A stretch of DNA of 19,823 nt, from assembly GCA_023230485.1 (NCBI GenBank), contig JALNXG010000066.1, positions 1 to 19,823 on the forward strand, given 5' to 3'. The stretch is from Melioribacteraceae bacterium (lineage in GTDB: Bacteria > Bacteroidota > Ignavibacteria > Ignavibacteriales > Melioribacteraceae). Positions 6,557 through 15,691 of the stretch are shown here, piece by piece. Position 1 is the stretch's first letter. Each line of letters begins with the position of its first letter. The notes beneath the pieces are model-generated. The model ran no database searches. It saw nothing but the letters and a program-made list of their open reading frames with translations, and was not told the DNA's origin. The translations under genes were made by a program, and so were the position numbers.

Positions 6557-8024
6557 TTTGATTCTTTATTTTGTTAATAACTATTTGCATCCATGCGAAA
6601 CAGACTATGGAAAGTAAAAATATAAAAATCCAACTACTTGTCCATAAGCCGGTAAATTCCAGTAAGTAACCGAATATTATAGGACCGAAGAAACCGCCGA
6701 GACCTCCCAGGACGCCAACCGTACCACCTACGACACCAACAGTATTAGGGAAGTACATTGGAATGAATTTATATACAGCTCCCATACCGAGACCCCAAGT
6801 TAGCCCAATCAAGAGGACGAACAGAGCGAATATATTTACGTTTGCTTGGAAATTAATTTTAGTTATACCCTTCGCTATCAGTTGGTTTTTTTTAACTTCA
6901 TTCCCAACCTTAATAATAGGTACTTGCCAAGCTACTCTTTGTGGCAGAACAATAAAAGAAGAATCATTAAACTCCGAATTAGCTACAAATGGGGTCATAG
7001 AATAGTTCGTATTGTTAATAACTACCATGCTATCGGAAACTGATGTAACAATACCTTTGCCTTTAGCGATAATCCCTTTCCCGGGGGAGGACAATTCCAT
7101 TTTCGGAAATACTAATAAGAAAGAGATTAGAATAGAGAAAATAAAAACGGTTAAGAGCACTTTACGCGGTCCGAATTTATCCGAGAGCCATCCTCCTAGA
7201 GTGCGGACAATACTTGCCGGAAGACTAAAAAGACTTGCAACCATACCTGCTTTAATGAATGGCATATAATAGACATTGAGATAATATGGAATTAACCATT
7301 GGGAGAAAGCAACGAAACAGCCAAAGACTAAAAAATAATAGAGACCAAAACGCCAGACTCTCATATCTTTAAGCGGGGCAAGAAGTTCGGTGGATTTTTT
7401 ACCATCCCGTATCGGTTTTTTATTTCCAGTAAAGAGATAAAAGATAATTCCCATAGCAAAGAGAATCACGGAATATATAATCGGGAGAGTACGCCATAGA
7501 TCGAGATATTTTCCATTGTCGGTTAGATTAAGTAAAACCGTAGGAGCAATTAAAGTAGTTAAAGCCGCGCCTAAATTACCGATGCCAAAAATTCCTAATG
7601 CCGTTCCCTGCCATTTTGCAGGATACCAGATGGAAGTATAAGCGACACCGGCAGCAAAGCTTGCACCTGTTAATCCGAAGCCAAAACTGCATAATAGGAA
7701 TAGTATATATGAATTTACGAATGCGAGCAGAAACATCGGGACAGCGGAGATTAGCATTACAAGACTAAAGATAATGCGACCGCCAAAGCGATCGGTCAAA
7801 AGACCGACAGGCAACCTAAAAATTGCACCCGTTAAAACAGGTACGCCAAGAAGCCAGCCGATTTCCACCGGTGTCCAATCAAAAACACGATTTTCGACTA
7901 AATAAGAAACCAATGTTCCATTAAGCATCCAGGCAGAAAAGCAGATCGTAAATGCGACAGTATTGAAGAATAAGATCCGATGAGCTTTAGGGTTTAGAGC
8001 TTCTTCCATATATTTATTTTCCAC
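6543..8024 (-). CDS. narK: Nitrate/nitrite transporter NarK with a large periplasmic insert
   Basis: This 493-residue, 12-helix major facilitator protein exchanges or imports nitrate/nitrite across the inner membrane. The substrate arginines are present: Arg70 in helix 2 (AIFRLPVGLLTDRFGG) and Arg274 in helix 8 (SIVRTLGGWLSDKFG). They correspond to E. coli Arg89 and Arg305. Nitrate signatures are GFGLTGASFAAG (115-126) and GGTVGVLGGLGGFFGP (433-448). Residues about 308-395 form an extra beta-rich loop between helices 9 and 10, on the periplasmic side. The annotated start is GTG at 8024, overlapping the narI stop (TAGTG). ATG six codons in (8009) is an alternative, and neither has a strong ribosome site. 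The gene also overlaps the next one by 14 bp. Confidence 0.93.
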   Translation of the reverse strand: MENKYMEEALNPKAHRILFFNTVAFTICFSAWMLNGTLVSYLVENRVFDWTPVEIGWLLGVPVLTGAIFRLPVGLLTDRFGGRIIFSLVMLISAVPMFLLAFVNSYILFLLCSFGFGLTGASFAAGVAYTSIWYPAKWQGTALGIFGIGNLGAALTTLIAPTVLLNLTDNGKYLDLWRTLPIIYSVILFAMGIIFYLFTGNKKPIRDGKKSTELLAPLKDMRVWRFGLYYFLVFGCFVAFSQWLIPYYLNVYYMPFIKAGMVASLFSLPASIVRTLGGWLSDKFGPRKVLLTVFIFSILISFLLVFPKMELSSPGKGIIAKGKGIVTSVSDSMVVINNTNYSMTPFVANSEFNDSSFIVLPQRVAWQVPIIKVGNEVKKNQLIAKGITKINFQANVNIFALFVLLIGLTWGLGMGAVYKFIPMYFPNTVGVVGGTVGVLGGLGGFFGPIIFGYLLEFTGLWTSSWIFIFLLSIVCFAWMQIVINKIKNQNENR

Positions 8025-8752
8025 TAATTATTAGTAGGTTTATGAATTGTCCATTTAGTTTTTGGATCTCTAATTTTTTTTCTATCCCAATTCCAAATAA
8101 CTTTTTGATATGGGCGCCACAAATAGCTTAACGGGAAGACAAGGAAGTGGACTAAACGTGTAAATGGTATAATCATAATTATCAAGAAAGCGAAAATTAT
8201 ATGTAATTGAATAACTAAAGGTAGAACAAAAATAGCATCTGCTTGCGGATTTAGAAGAAAAATTGAATTAAGATAAGGAGTTAAAACAATTGAAAACCAT
8301 GATGAACCCCATCGATAACCATAAGCTACCCACAATCCCAAAAACACTTGTGTGAGGAGAAGTATTTCAAGTATAATATCCATATAATTAGAAACTTTGC
8401 GGACGCGGGGATTACTTAGTCTTCTATAAAATAGATTGGCAAGACCCACCAATGTCATTATACCAAAAACAAAAGCGGTGATCTCTAATATTACCAAACG
8501 AATAGGTACCTCATTCCATAGAAGAACGGAACGCGGGAATAAAAAAGCAGTTAAGTGACCAAAGAAAAGGAACACTATTCCCCAGTGGAAGGGGAGCGAA
8601 CCCCAGTACAATTTCCGAGTCTCCAAAAATTGGGAGGACAAAGAGGAGTAAGTAAATTTACTTGATCTATACCTATAAATAGAACCAATTAAAAAAACGA
8701 TCAGTGCCATATAAGGCAAACCGATAAAGAAGAAATTATTTGATAGAGCCAT
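8024..8752 (-). CDS. narI: Respiratory nitrate reductase gamma subunit (cytochrome b)
   Basis: NarI anchors the nitrate reductase in the membrane and takes electrons from quinol through two b haems to NarH. The 242-residue protein has five hydrophobic segments. Haem ligands His56, His66, His184 and His202 match the E. coli positions 56, 66, 187 and 205 closely. The C-terminal WRPYQ region is also typical. The ribosome site AGGAG overlaps the narJ stop 9 bp upstream. The narI stop shares a base with the narK GTG start. Confidence 0.96.
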   Translation of the reverse strand: MALSNNFFFIGLPYMALIVFLIGSIYRYRSSKFTYSSLSSQFLETRKLYWGSLPFHWGIVFLFFGHLTAFLFPRSVLLWNEVPIRLVILEITAFVFGIMTLVGLANLFYRRLSNPRVRKVSNYMDIILEILLLTQVFLGLWVAYGYRWGSSWFSIVLTPYLNSIFLLNPQADAIFVLPLVIQLHIIFAFLIIMIIPFTRLVHFLVFPLSYLWRPYQKVIWNWDRKKIRDPKTKWTIHKPTNN

Positions 8753-8761
8753 AGTGTTCTC

Positions 8762-9427
8762 CTACTCAGGTACTTCCATTTCATTTGCAAATTTGGTTTT
8801 AAATTGACTCTCATCAATTATACCTTTTTGATGGTCATTAAAGTTATTATCCAGAACAATTAGTAAGGCATTGAGAAGTGATTTATAAATTGTTCCGTAA
8901 TTTTTTTCTTGCTGAATAATAGTACGATGATGTTTCTCATAGATTTTATTTTTTTTATCAATATTAGAGGTTTCAAATTCAGCGATAATTTTTTTGAGAG
9001 CCGGTTTAATAATAAAATAAATCAGATCATCCTTAAAATCGTCAATGCTTATTTTTCCGAGCAGGCGTAATAAATTTGGGAGATGGTCTGCTAACTCAGT
9101 TTCGCAGTCATTTCCAGCATCAGTATGTTCTTTACTCAGGTGGACTAATAATTCACCTCTTTTATAATCATCTCCAAATAGGACATAACCCACATCGAGA
9201 GTGGTGATTGCCTGAACATCAAAAGTGCGAGTATAGATTTCTTCCCACTTACGGATATTGACTGACTTTGCGAAATGCGCAAACTCGGTCATTGATTCCT
9301 CCGCTTCGGGATAATTCTCGTGGACCAATTCTTTTGCATCATCTACTTTTGTGAGCAGTGCCTTATTCGGGTAATCGAATAAGTCGGCAAAAAGATCATA
9401 AAGGTTATGAGTTTTAGAAGTTCGCAT
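8762..9427 (-). CDS. narJ: Nitrate reductase assembly chaperone NarJ
   Basis: NarJ (TorD/DmsD family) binds the NarG N-terminus and helps insert the molybdenum cofactor and Fe-S cluster before membrane docking; it is not part of the final enzyme. The 221-residue helical, acidic protein contains YTRTFDVQAITTLDVGYVLF followed by GDDYKRGELL, the family's conserved core. Start and stop are tightly packed: 3 bp after narH and 9 bp before narI. The C-terminal half is variable and charged, as in other NarJ proteins. Confidence 0.93.
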   Translation of the reverse strand: MRTSKTHNLYDLFADLFDYPNKALLTKVDDAKELVHENYPEAEESMTEFAHFAKSVNIRKWEEIYTRTFDVQAITTLDVGYVLFGDDYKRGELLVHLSKEHTDAGNDCETELADHLPNLLRLLGKISIDDFKDDLIYFIIKPALKKIIAEFETSNIDKKNKIYEKHHRTIIQQEKNYGTIYKSLLNALLIVLDNNFNDHQKGIIDESQFKTKFANEMEVPE

Positions 9428-9430
9428 AGA

Positions 9431-10984
9431 TTATAAACCTCTAACCGGTTTTTCTTTAAATCCAAATCCGGCTGAACCTTTTAAGTCGCCCGTATTTTCG
9501 AGCATATCCAAAGCTTGTTCACGATGAGCAGGGGGAATATTAAAACGCTCGTCGAACTTTGCAAGTGAAGTCATATTATAGATATCATCCGCCAATTCAG
9601 GTGTTAGATTAACATCCTTTAATACTTTTTCGACGAAGTCTTTTTCAATATCACCGACAGTAACATTTCTTCTATGAAGACGTACGGCTAATTGTTTTTT
9701 GAGAACTTCTTTAATTATACCTTCACTTCCGCTGCCGAATAAATTTGCCATATATTTAAGAGGGAATCTTGCTTGTTCGATGGTTCCCCAAATCGAATCG
9801 GTAGAAGTATCATATAAAGTATTCCTATCCCAAAATTTAGCGATAGGATCGAGTTTACCTGCTTGTTCACCATTATTAGCATCACTGAGAGATGCCATAA
9901 CGGGCAAGAGTGGTGGAACATAAAAGAGCATAGGTAAGGTACGGTATTCGGGATGGAGTGGAAGACCAAGTCCCCAAACTTTTACAAATTTATATACAGG
10001 TGAAGTTTGCGCAGCCTTAATTGTAGAATCTGCAATTCCATTTTCTTTAGCATTTTTAATAACTTCTTCATCAAACGGATCTAAGATTAAGTCAAGTTGA
10101 CGGTCGATAAGTTCATCTTCAGGTGCAGAAGCGGCTTCTTTAATTTTATCCGCATCATAAAGCATAACGCCCAGATATCGGATTCTTCCTACGCACGAAT
10201 GCATACATGCCGGAGTAAGTCCTGCTTCTAGTCTCGGATAACAAAGGATACATTTTTCAGATTTTCCTGTATTCCAATTATAATATGACTTTTTATATGG
10301 ACAAGCAGTAACGCACATTCTCCATGCGCGGCAGACCTGCTGATTAATTAATACCACACCATCCTCGCCTCGTTTATAAATTGCACCCGATGGGCAGGAG
10401 GCAACGCATGCAGGATTAAGGCAATGGTTACAAATTCTTGGTAGATAGAACATAGCCATCTTATCCAATTGGAACATTGCCTCTTTTTCTGCCGATGTTA
10501 AATTTTTAAAATTAGAATCATGGCGAGCAAATTCCGGTGTACCGCTCAAATCATCATCCCAATTAGGTCCGGTTTTGATATCAATCTCTTTCCCGGTTAC
10601 TAACGAAACAGGTCTTGCGGTCGGCTGGTCGTCTCCGGCTGGAGATTCAATTAGGTCAAGATATTTATATGTCCACGGCTCGTAATAATCTTCTAAAAGA
10701 GGGAGGTATGGATTATGGAAAATATTAATCAGACCTTTATATTTCCCGGAACCTTTCAAAGAAATAGAACCGGTTCCATCCTGTTTCCAACCGCCTTTAT
10801 AAATATTTTGGTCTTCCCATTTGGATGGATAACCTGTTCCCGGTTTGGTCTCAACATTATTCCACCACATATATTCTGCACCTTTTCTATCAGTCCAAAT
10901 ATTTTTACATGCTATCGAACATGTATGACAGCCAATACATTTGTCCAAATGGAAAAGCATCGATATTTGTGAACGTACATCCAT
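9431..10984 (-). CDS. narH: Respiratory nitrate reductase beta subunit (Fe-S)
   Basis: NarH carries electrons from the NarI haems to NarG through three [4Fe-4S] clusters and one [3Fe-4S] cluster. The 517-residue protein shows all four Cys groups: Cys16/19/22/26 (CIGCHTCSIAC); Cys185/188/193/197; Cys218-x2-Trp221-x2-Cys224-x3-Cys228; and Cys245/248/260/264. Trp221 in place of a Cys gives the [3Fe-4S] centre, as at E. coli Trp220. The N-terminus MDVRSQISM aligns with the E. coli start, which fixes the start codon. The 38-bp gap after narG is AT-rich with no clear ribosome site. Confidence 0.97.
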   Translation of the reverse strand: MDVRSQISMLFHLDKCIGCHTCSIACKNIWTDRKGAEYMWWNNVETKPGTGYPSKWEDQNIYKGGWKQDGTGSISLKGSGKYKGLINIFHNPYLPLLEDYYEPWTYKYLDLIESPAGDDQPTARPVSLVTGKEIDIKTGPNWDDDLSGTPEFARHDSNFKNLTSAEKEAMFQLDKMAMFYLPRICNHCLNPACVASCPSGAIYKRGEDGVVLINQQVCRAWRMCVTACPYKKSYYNWNTGKSEKCILCYPRLEAGLTPACMHSCVGRIRYLGVMLYDADKIKEAASAPEDELIDRQLDLILDPFDEEVIKNAKENGIADSTIKAAQTSPVYKFVKVWGLGLPLHPEYRTLPMLFYVPPLLPVMASLSDANNGEQAGKLDPIAKFWDRNTLYDTSTDSIWGTIEQARFPLKYMANLFGSGSEGIIKEVLKKQLAVRLHRRNVTVGDIEKDFVEKVLKDVNLTPELADDIYNMTSLAKFDERFNIPPAHREQALDMLENTGDLKGSAGFGFKEKPVRGL

Positions 10985-11022
10985 AATATTTTATCTATTA
11001 TTAATGATTGATTATATTATTT

Positions 11023-14000
11023 TTAAAAAACTACTTTATACATCTTCTTTACTATTACATGCGAATCTCTATTTGGTGCGCTCGGTCCCCAGTAATTAAA
11101 ATGGAAGGTGAATTGACCATAACCGCCAGCCATAAGATTCGGCTTTAAATGAATCCTCGTTAAGCTGTTATTCATACCGGCTCTTTTATTTCCGCGTACC
11201 TGTGATTTAGGGATTGATATAGTTCGTTCAACTGTATGATAAACAATGCAAACACCTGTTGGGATTCTGGAGCTTACAACTGCACGAGTGCAGTAAACGC
11301 CATTATCATTATATACTTCCACCCAATCATTATCTCTAATTGAAAGTTCCTTAGCATCTTCTTCGCTTAACCAACATGGCTCCATGCCTCTGCCAAGGGT
11401 TAACATTCTTATATTATCCATATAAGTGGAATGAATATGCCATTTACCATGAGGAGTCAGGCAGCTCAAAACCTTAGCCGAACCTTCCTTTAATGTTTCT
11501 CTAAGGTCGCCATAAGCTTCCGATTTGGGAGATGGTTTAAAGGTTGGGAAATTCTCACCATAGGCGATATACATTTCGTGATCAAGATAGATATGTTGTC
11601 TTCCGGTGAGTGTTCTCCATGGCACTAATCTTTCAACATTATAAGTGTATGCCGAATAAGCTCTTCCGTTATTCATTAATCCCGACCAGATAGGGGAAGT
11701 ATTATATCTGCGCGGCTGAGCTTGTAAATCTTTAAAATTCATTCTAACGTCTCTGCTCCCTTCACTAATATCTGCAAGTGCTAATCCGGTTTTTTTCTCC
11801 ATAAACTTATAAGCTCTATGAGTAAGTTCACCGTTGGTTAATGAAGAGAGGTGAAGGACGGCACCAATTGCTGAAAGGTCTTCTTTCAAGGATGGATAAA
11901 CTTTCCCGTCAATTTTTTCGATAGGGAAATAATTTGATGTAATCATTTCATCATAGAAATCTTCGCAATTATAATGATTACCATGAGCACCGAGTCCCCT
12001 AGTTTTTACGTTAGGACCGAGAGTGATAAATTTGTCATATATTTTTGTATAATCTCGTTCGACTATTACCATTTTATGAGTTGTTTTTCCCGGAATAGCT
12101 TCGCACTCACCCAAGTACCAGTCCTTTATTGTAGGCTGAGTAATTTCATCCGGAGTATCGTGAGAAAGAGGGGTAGTAATAATATCTTTTTGCGGTTCAT
12201 TAAAATGAGTTTTAGCTAATTGGCTAGTTGCAAAAGCGATATTCCTAAAGATTTCCCAATCGGTTTTTGATTCCCATACCGGAGCAATAGCTGCCGATAG
12301 AGGATGGATAAACGAATGCATATCTGTTGTATTCAAATCATTTTTCTCATACCATGAAGCGGCAGGCAAAACGATATCTGAATAAAGAGCAGATGAATCC
12401 ATTCTAAAATTTAAGTCAACAACTAAATCCATTTTACCAATGGGAGCGATATCATGCCATTTAACTTCTTCGGTTTTATTTTCGGAGTCTTTCGAAATCA
12501 AATTGGAATGAGTGCCCAAATAATGTTTAAGCGCAAATTCATGTCCTTTCATACTTCCGGCGATAGCATTCCCTCGCCATATATACCATAATCTCGGGAA
12601 ATTAATTTCTGCTTCAGGGTCTGCTACCGAATATTCCAATTCTCTCGATTTGAGTTTTTCTAAAACGCCTTTTTTTATAACTTCATCATCGGTGGAATTA
12701 AATTCTTTAGTTAGCTCGAGAGTATTTTCATTAAACTGCGGATAGAAAGGCATCCAGCCCATTCGGACAGATTTAGCGATTAAATCAGCAGTATGCTTTT
12801 TTGTTATATCGTTTACGGGTGCTGTATTATATTTGGATGTAAGACCATCATAGCGGTATTGGCAAGTATTGATATAATGCCATATTGGAGCTTGTTGAAG
12901 TCGGGAGGCATCCACCCAATCTCTTGCGAATGCAATTGCAGACCATGAATCAACCGGGGCTAATTTTTCCTGACCTACATAGTGATTCATTCCGCCGCCG
13001 TTTTTTCCTACGCATCCGCACATCATCAATGCCATTATTCCGGCTCGGTACATAAGGTTATTATGGAACCAGTGATTGATTCCGGCTCCGATTATAATCA
13101 TACATTTACCTTCGGTAGCGATAGCGGTTTTAGCCCATTCACGAGCGAAACTAATTACAGTTTTTGAATCTGCACCAGTAAAAATTTCCTGCCATGCAGG
13201 GGTATATGATGAATCTTTATCGGAATAATCTTTAGGGTAATCTCCTCCTAAATTACGATCGATTCCGTATTGTGCCATTGTAAGATCATATACTGTTGCG
13301 ACTGCCGTTTTTTTACCGTCAACGGTCTCAATAAATTTCACCGGCACACCGCGCAGTTTCTTCATATTTAAGCCGAACTCAAGAAACTCCACCTGAAGGG
13401 TAGTATCGCTTGAATCAATTAAACTCAGAAGCGGATCGTACTTAGCATCATCGCTGCTATTTTCATATTTTAGATTCCAATCACCCTGTTTCTTATCCCA
13501 TCTATGACCGACGCTCCCTTTTGGAACGACTAATTTACCGGTCGGTTCATCGATATTAATAAATTTCCAATCGCCATTAGGAATCTCTTTATGTTCGGAT
13601 ATCTGATTAGCTCTTAATAATTTACCTGGTTTGTATGTACCATTATCATTAATAAGTTCCACTAAATAGGGGGAATCTGTATATTTTTTTACATAATTTA
13701 AAAAATAGGGGTTCTTTTGCTCATAATGAAATTCTTTCATGATGACGTGAGTAACTGCCATCCAAAATGCTCCATCACTTCCGGCATGGAGCGGCACCCA
13801 TTGATCGGCATATTTTGAAACTTGACTGAAATCGGGAGAGAAAACAACTGATTTAGTGCCATTATGACGGGACTCTGCAAAAAAATGAACATCGGGGGTT
13901 CGAGTCATATTCAAGTTAGCACCCATAACGGCAACCATCTTAGAATTATACCAATCGGCACTTTCACAAACGTCGGTTTGTTCACCCCAAATCTCGGGGA

Positions 14001-14631
14001 ATGCGTTTGGGAGATCACAATACCAATCGTAGAAGCTAAGATTAACGCCTCCAAAGAGCTGTAAGAATCGATGTCCGGCAGCATGGCTAAGCATGGACAT
14101 TGCAGGGATCGGGGAGAATCCGGTTACTCTATCAGGACCATATTTTTTTGCTGTATAAATATTAGCGGCAGCAATAATTTCATTTGCTTCTTCCCAAGAG
14201 GTTCTTCTAAATCCGCCTTTACCACGTGCCTGCTGATATTCTTTTCTTTTCTCTTTATTATTTTGGAGATTATCCCATGCTAAAAGCGGATCACCGGTTT
14301 TTAATTTTTCTTCTCTAAAGGCATCTAAAAGAGCACCGCGGATTAATGGATACTTAATTCTAAGGGGGCTATATAGGTACCATGAGAAGGAGATACCTCT
14401 TTGGCAACCTCTTGGCTCGTAAGGAGGCAAGCTATCTTCGAGCAATGGATAATCTAATTGTTGAGTTTCCCAAACAACGATACCTTCTTTAACGTGTATC
14501 TGCCAGGAACAGCCGCCGGTACAATTAACTCCGTGTGTACTGCGGACTATCCGGTCATGTTGAAATCTGTTCTTATAAAACTCTTCCCATTTTCTTGTGT
14601 CGGGAGAAATTAAGTCTTTAATCCAACTCAT
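11023..14631 (-). CDS. narG: Respiratory nitrate reductase alpha subunit (molybdopterin)
   Basis: NarG reduces nitrate to nitrite at a Mo-bisMGD site. The 1202-residue protein has the FS0 [4Fe-4S] ligands His33, Cys37, Cys41 and Cys76, with exactly the spacing of E. coli His49/Cys53/Cys57/Cys92. The molybdenum ligand is Asp206 in WYCDLPNAFPEIWGEQTDV (E. coli Asp222). The remaining motifs, such as WYEKNDLNTTDMHSF and the C-terminal dinucleotide-binding region, are typical. There is no Tat signal peptide, so the active site faces the cytoplasm, consistent with NarK transport. The gene starts 11 bp after the cytochrome gene. It depends on NarJ and on MobA, both encoded in the same operon. Confidence 0.98.
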   Translation of the reverse strand: MSWIKDLISPDTRKWEEFYKNRFQHDRIVRSTHGVNCTGGCSWQIHVKEGIVVWETQQLDYPLLEDSLPPYEPRGCQRGISFSWYLYSPLRIKYPLIRGALLDAFREEKLKTGDPLLAWDNLQNNKEKRKEYQQARGKGGFRRTSWEEANEIIAAANIYTAKKYGPDRVTGFSPIPAMSMLSHAAGHRFLQLFGGVNLSFYDWYCDLPNAFPEIWGEQTDVCESADWYNSKMVAVMGANLNMTRTPDVHFFAESRHNGTKSVVFSPDFSQVSKYADQWVPLHAGSDGAFWMAVTHVIMKEFHYEQKNPYFLNYVKKYTDSPYLVELINDNGTYKPGKLLRANQISEHKEIPNGDWKFINIDEPTGKLVVPKGSVGHRWDKKQGDWNLKYENSSDDAKYDPLLSLIDSSDTTLQVEFLEFGLNMKKLRGVPVKFIETVDGKKTAVATVYDLTMAQYGIDRNLGGDYPKDYSDKDSSYTPAWQEIFTGADSKTVISFAREWAKTAIATEGKCMIIIGAGINHWFHNNLMYRAGIMALMMCGCVGKNGGGMNHYVGQEKLAPVDSWSAIAFARDWVDASRLQQAPIWHYINTCQYRYDGLTSKYNTAPVNDITKKHTADLIAKSVRMGWMPFYPQFNENTLELTKEFNSTDDEVIKKGVLEKLKSRELEYSVADPEAEINFPRLWYIWRGNAIAGSMKGHEFALKHYLGTHSNLISKDSENKTEEVKWHDIAPIGKMDLVVDLNFRMDSSALYSDIVLPAASWYEKNDLNTTDMHSFIHPLSAAIAPVWESKTDWEIFRNIAFATSQLAKTHFNEPQKDIITTPLSHDTPDEITQPTIKDWYLGECEAIPGKTTHKMVIVERDYTKIYDKFITLGPNVKTRGLGAHGNHYNCEDFYDEMITSNYFPIEKIDGKVYPSLKEDLSAIGAVLHLSSLTNGELTHRAYKFMEKKTGLALADISEGSRDVRMNFKDLQAQPRRYNTSPIWSGLMNNGRAYSAYTYNVERLVPWRTLTGRQHIYLDHEMYIAYGENFPTFKPSPKSEAYGDLRETLKEGSAKVLSCLTPHGKWHIHSTYMDNIRMLTLGRGMEPCWLSEEDAKELSIRDNDWVEVYNDNGVYCTRAVVSSRIPTGVCIVYHTVERTISIPKSQVRGNKRAGMNNSLTRIHLKPNLMAGGYGQFTFHFNYWGPSAPNRDSHVIVKKMYKVVF

Positions 14632-14642
14632 TAGAATACCGT

Positions 14643-15467
14643 TTAATTATTGAAAAAATTTACGCTACGTTTTTTTACTCGTTTCCACATTATTAAGAGG
14701 AATACAATGAATATATCCAATCCAATTATTAAGCTAACTAATAGATCGGATTGGTTTTGCAAAGTAGAAGTTTGTAACATGCCCGCATTGTTAGAGTAAT
14801 AGAAGAAAGCCAGAAGAGCACTTATTTCATCATCGGTCAATGGTGCATTTGCAAATGCATCAATCATTGCAGGGAAAGGAGGATTTCTTAAAATTCCATC
14901 GATACCGGCAGCACTTAAGCGTGAAAATGCGAGTGTGAGATCCTTCGCCAAAAGTCCACCTGTGAATACATTTGCGTTATCGACATTATGGCAGGCGATA
15001 CAGGAGGGTCCGCCATTTTTAAGTTTCGTTTCTCCCTCAAAAATCTCTTTCCCTTTTATAACATCCGAATTAGTAGCCAGTGAGGCATTGAAAATTTGAT
15101 TAGGAGTTTTTTGATTCGGATTATTTTTATCCGGGCTATTGGTTGCGATGTAATCAATAATAGATTTTATTTCAGTATTTGATAGTGGTTGATCGGGCAT
15201 TACAATCTTAAATTCGTTTAGTAGGGCAACAGCGGCAGAATCACCGGAATCAATTACTTTTTGAGGGGATTTAATGAAATTAGTGATCCATTCTTCTGAT
15301 CTAATATTTTGGATATTTGCTAAGTCGGGACCGACTAGATTTCCTCCACCAATAGTATGGCAGGCAGTGCATTTACTTGTAAATAATTTTGCTCCGTTCG
15401 ATTGGGCATTAATGGAATCAATAAAAATCAAACAGGGGAATAAAACCAAAAGCACTATAATTTTCAT
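14643..15467 (-). CDS. Membrane-anchored dihaem cytochrome c, first gene of the nar operon (NarC-like)
   Basis: From ATG at 15467 the protein has 274 residues. It has a signal peptide (MKIIVLLVLFPCLIF, cut near INAQS), two cytochrome c domains with CTACH (33-37) and CIACH (156-160), and a C-terminal membrane helix (about 239-259) followed by a basic tail, which places the haems in the periplasm. VMPDQPLS (from about residue 89) offers a Met ligand for the first haem. I prefer this ATG over a TTG seven codons upstream because AGGAG (15480-15484) sits ahead of it and the signal peptide begins there. In Thermus, a dihaem NarC precedes narGHJIK and serves nitrate respiration; the identical order here suggests the same role in electron transfer or NarGHI assembly. 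Confidence 0.88.
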   Translation of the reverse strand: MKIIVLLVLFPCLIFIDSINAQSNGAKLFTSKCTACHTIGGGNLVGPDLANIQNIRSEEWITNFIKSPQKVIDSGDSAAVALLNEFKIVMPDQPLSNTEIKSIIDYIATNSPDKNNPNQKTPNQIFNASLATNSDVIKGKEIFEGETKLKNGGPSCIACHNVDNANVFTGGLLAKDLTLAFSRLSAAGIDGILRNPPFPAMIDAFANAPLTDDEISALLAFFYYSNNAGMLQTSTLQNQSDLLVSLIIGLDIFIVFLLIMWKRVKKRSVNFFNN

Positions 15468-15491
15468 ATTAATAACGTTCTCCTGCAATTA

Positions 15492-15532
15492 TATCAATTT
15501 AAGTTAGAGAAAAAAGATAGAAGTATCAATTT
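15492..15532 (-). promoter_or_regulatory. Candidate FNR/CRP-type half-sites upstream of the nar operon
   Basis: On the minus strand AAATTGATA occurs twice, at 15524-15532 and 15492-15500. The copies are 32 bp apart, about three helical turns, just before the operon. Each contains TTGAT, the FNR half-site, but neither has the ATCAA partner at the FNR spacing. TATAAT overlaps the proximal copy. A role in oxygen or nitrate control is plausible but unproven. Confidence 0.3.
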
Positions 15533-15586
15533 ATTAATAAACTGGGAGCCGAGATAAATTTGAGAACGAGTAACTGCTCCTAATCG

Positions 15587-15616
15587 ATTCTTATTATTTA
15601 TTCGCATAATAAGAAT
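15587..15616. repeat. Perfect AT-rich inverted repeat (11-bp arms)
   Basis: ATTCTTATTAT (15587-15597) and ATAATAAGAAT (15606-15616) are exact complements around an 8-base loop. On the plus strand a T-run follows, but no plus-strand gene ends before it. It lies between the nar operon start and a decayed gene on the other strand. It could be an operator, an old terminator or a structural hairpin. The stem has only two G-C pairs, so it would be weak as a terminator. Confidence 0.6.
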
Positions 15617-15691
15617 TTTTATTCTGATTATAATTTAGTTATAATTAGACACCATGTCAAATTAAATATTAAGCTAAATTATAAATGGATT

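Noticed and set aside
11974..14283. Short plus-strand open frames opposite narG
   Set aside because: They are antisense shadows of a highly conserved gene, with no ribosome sites or family resemblance.
15467..15488. TTG start for the dihaem cytochrome, seven codons upstream
   Set aside because: The AGGAG ribosome site lies within those codons and the signal peptide begins at the ATG at 15467.
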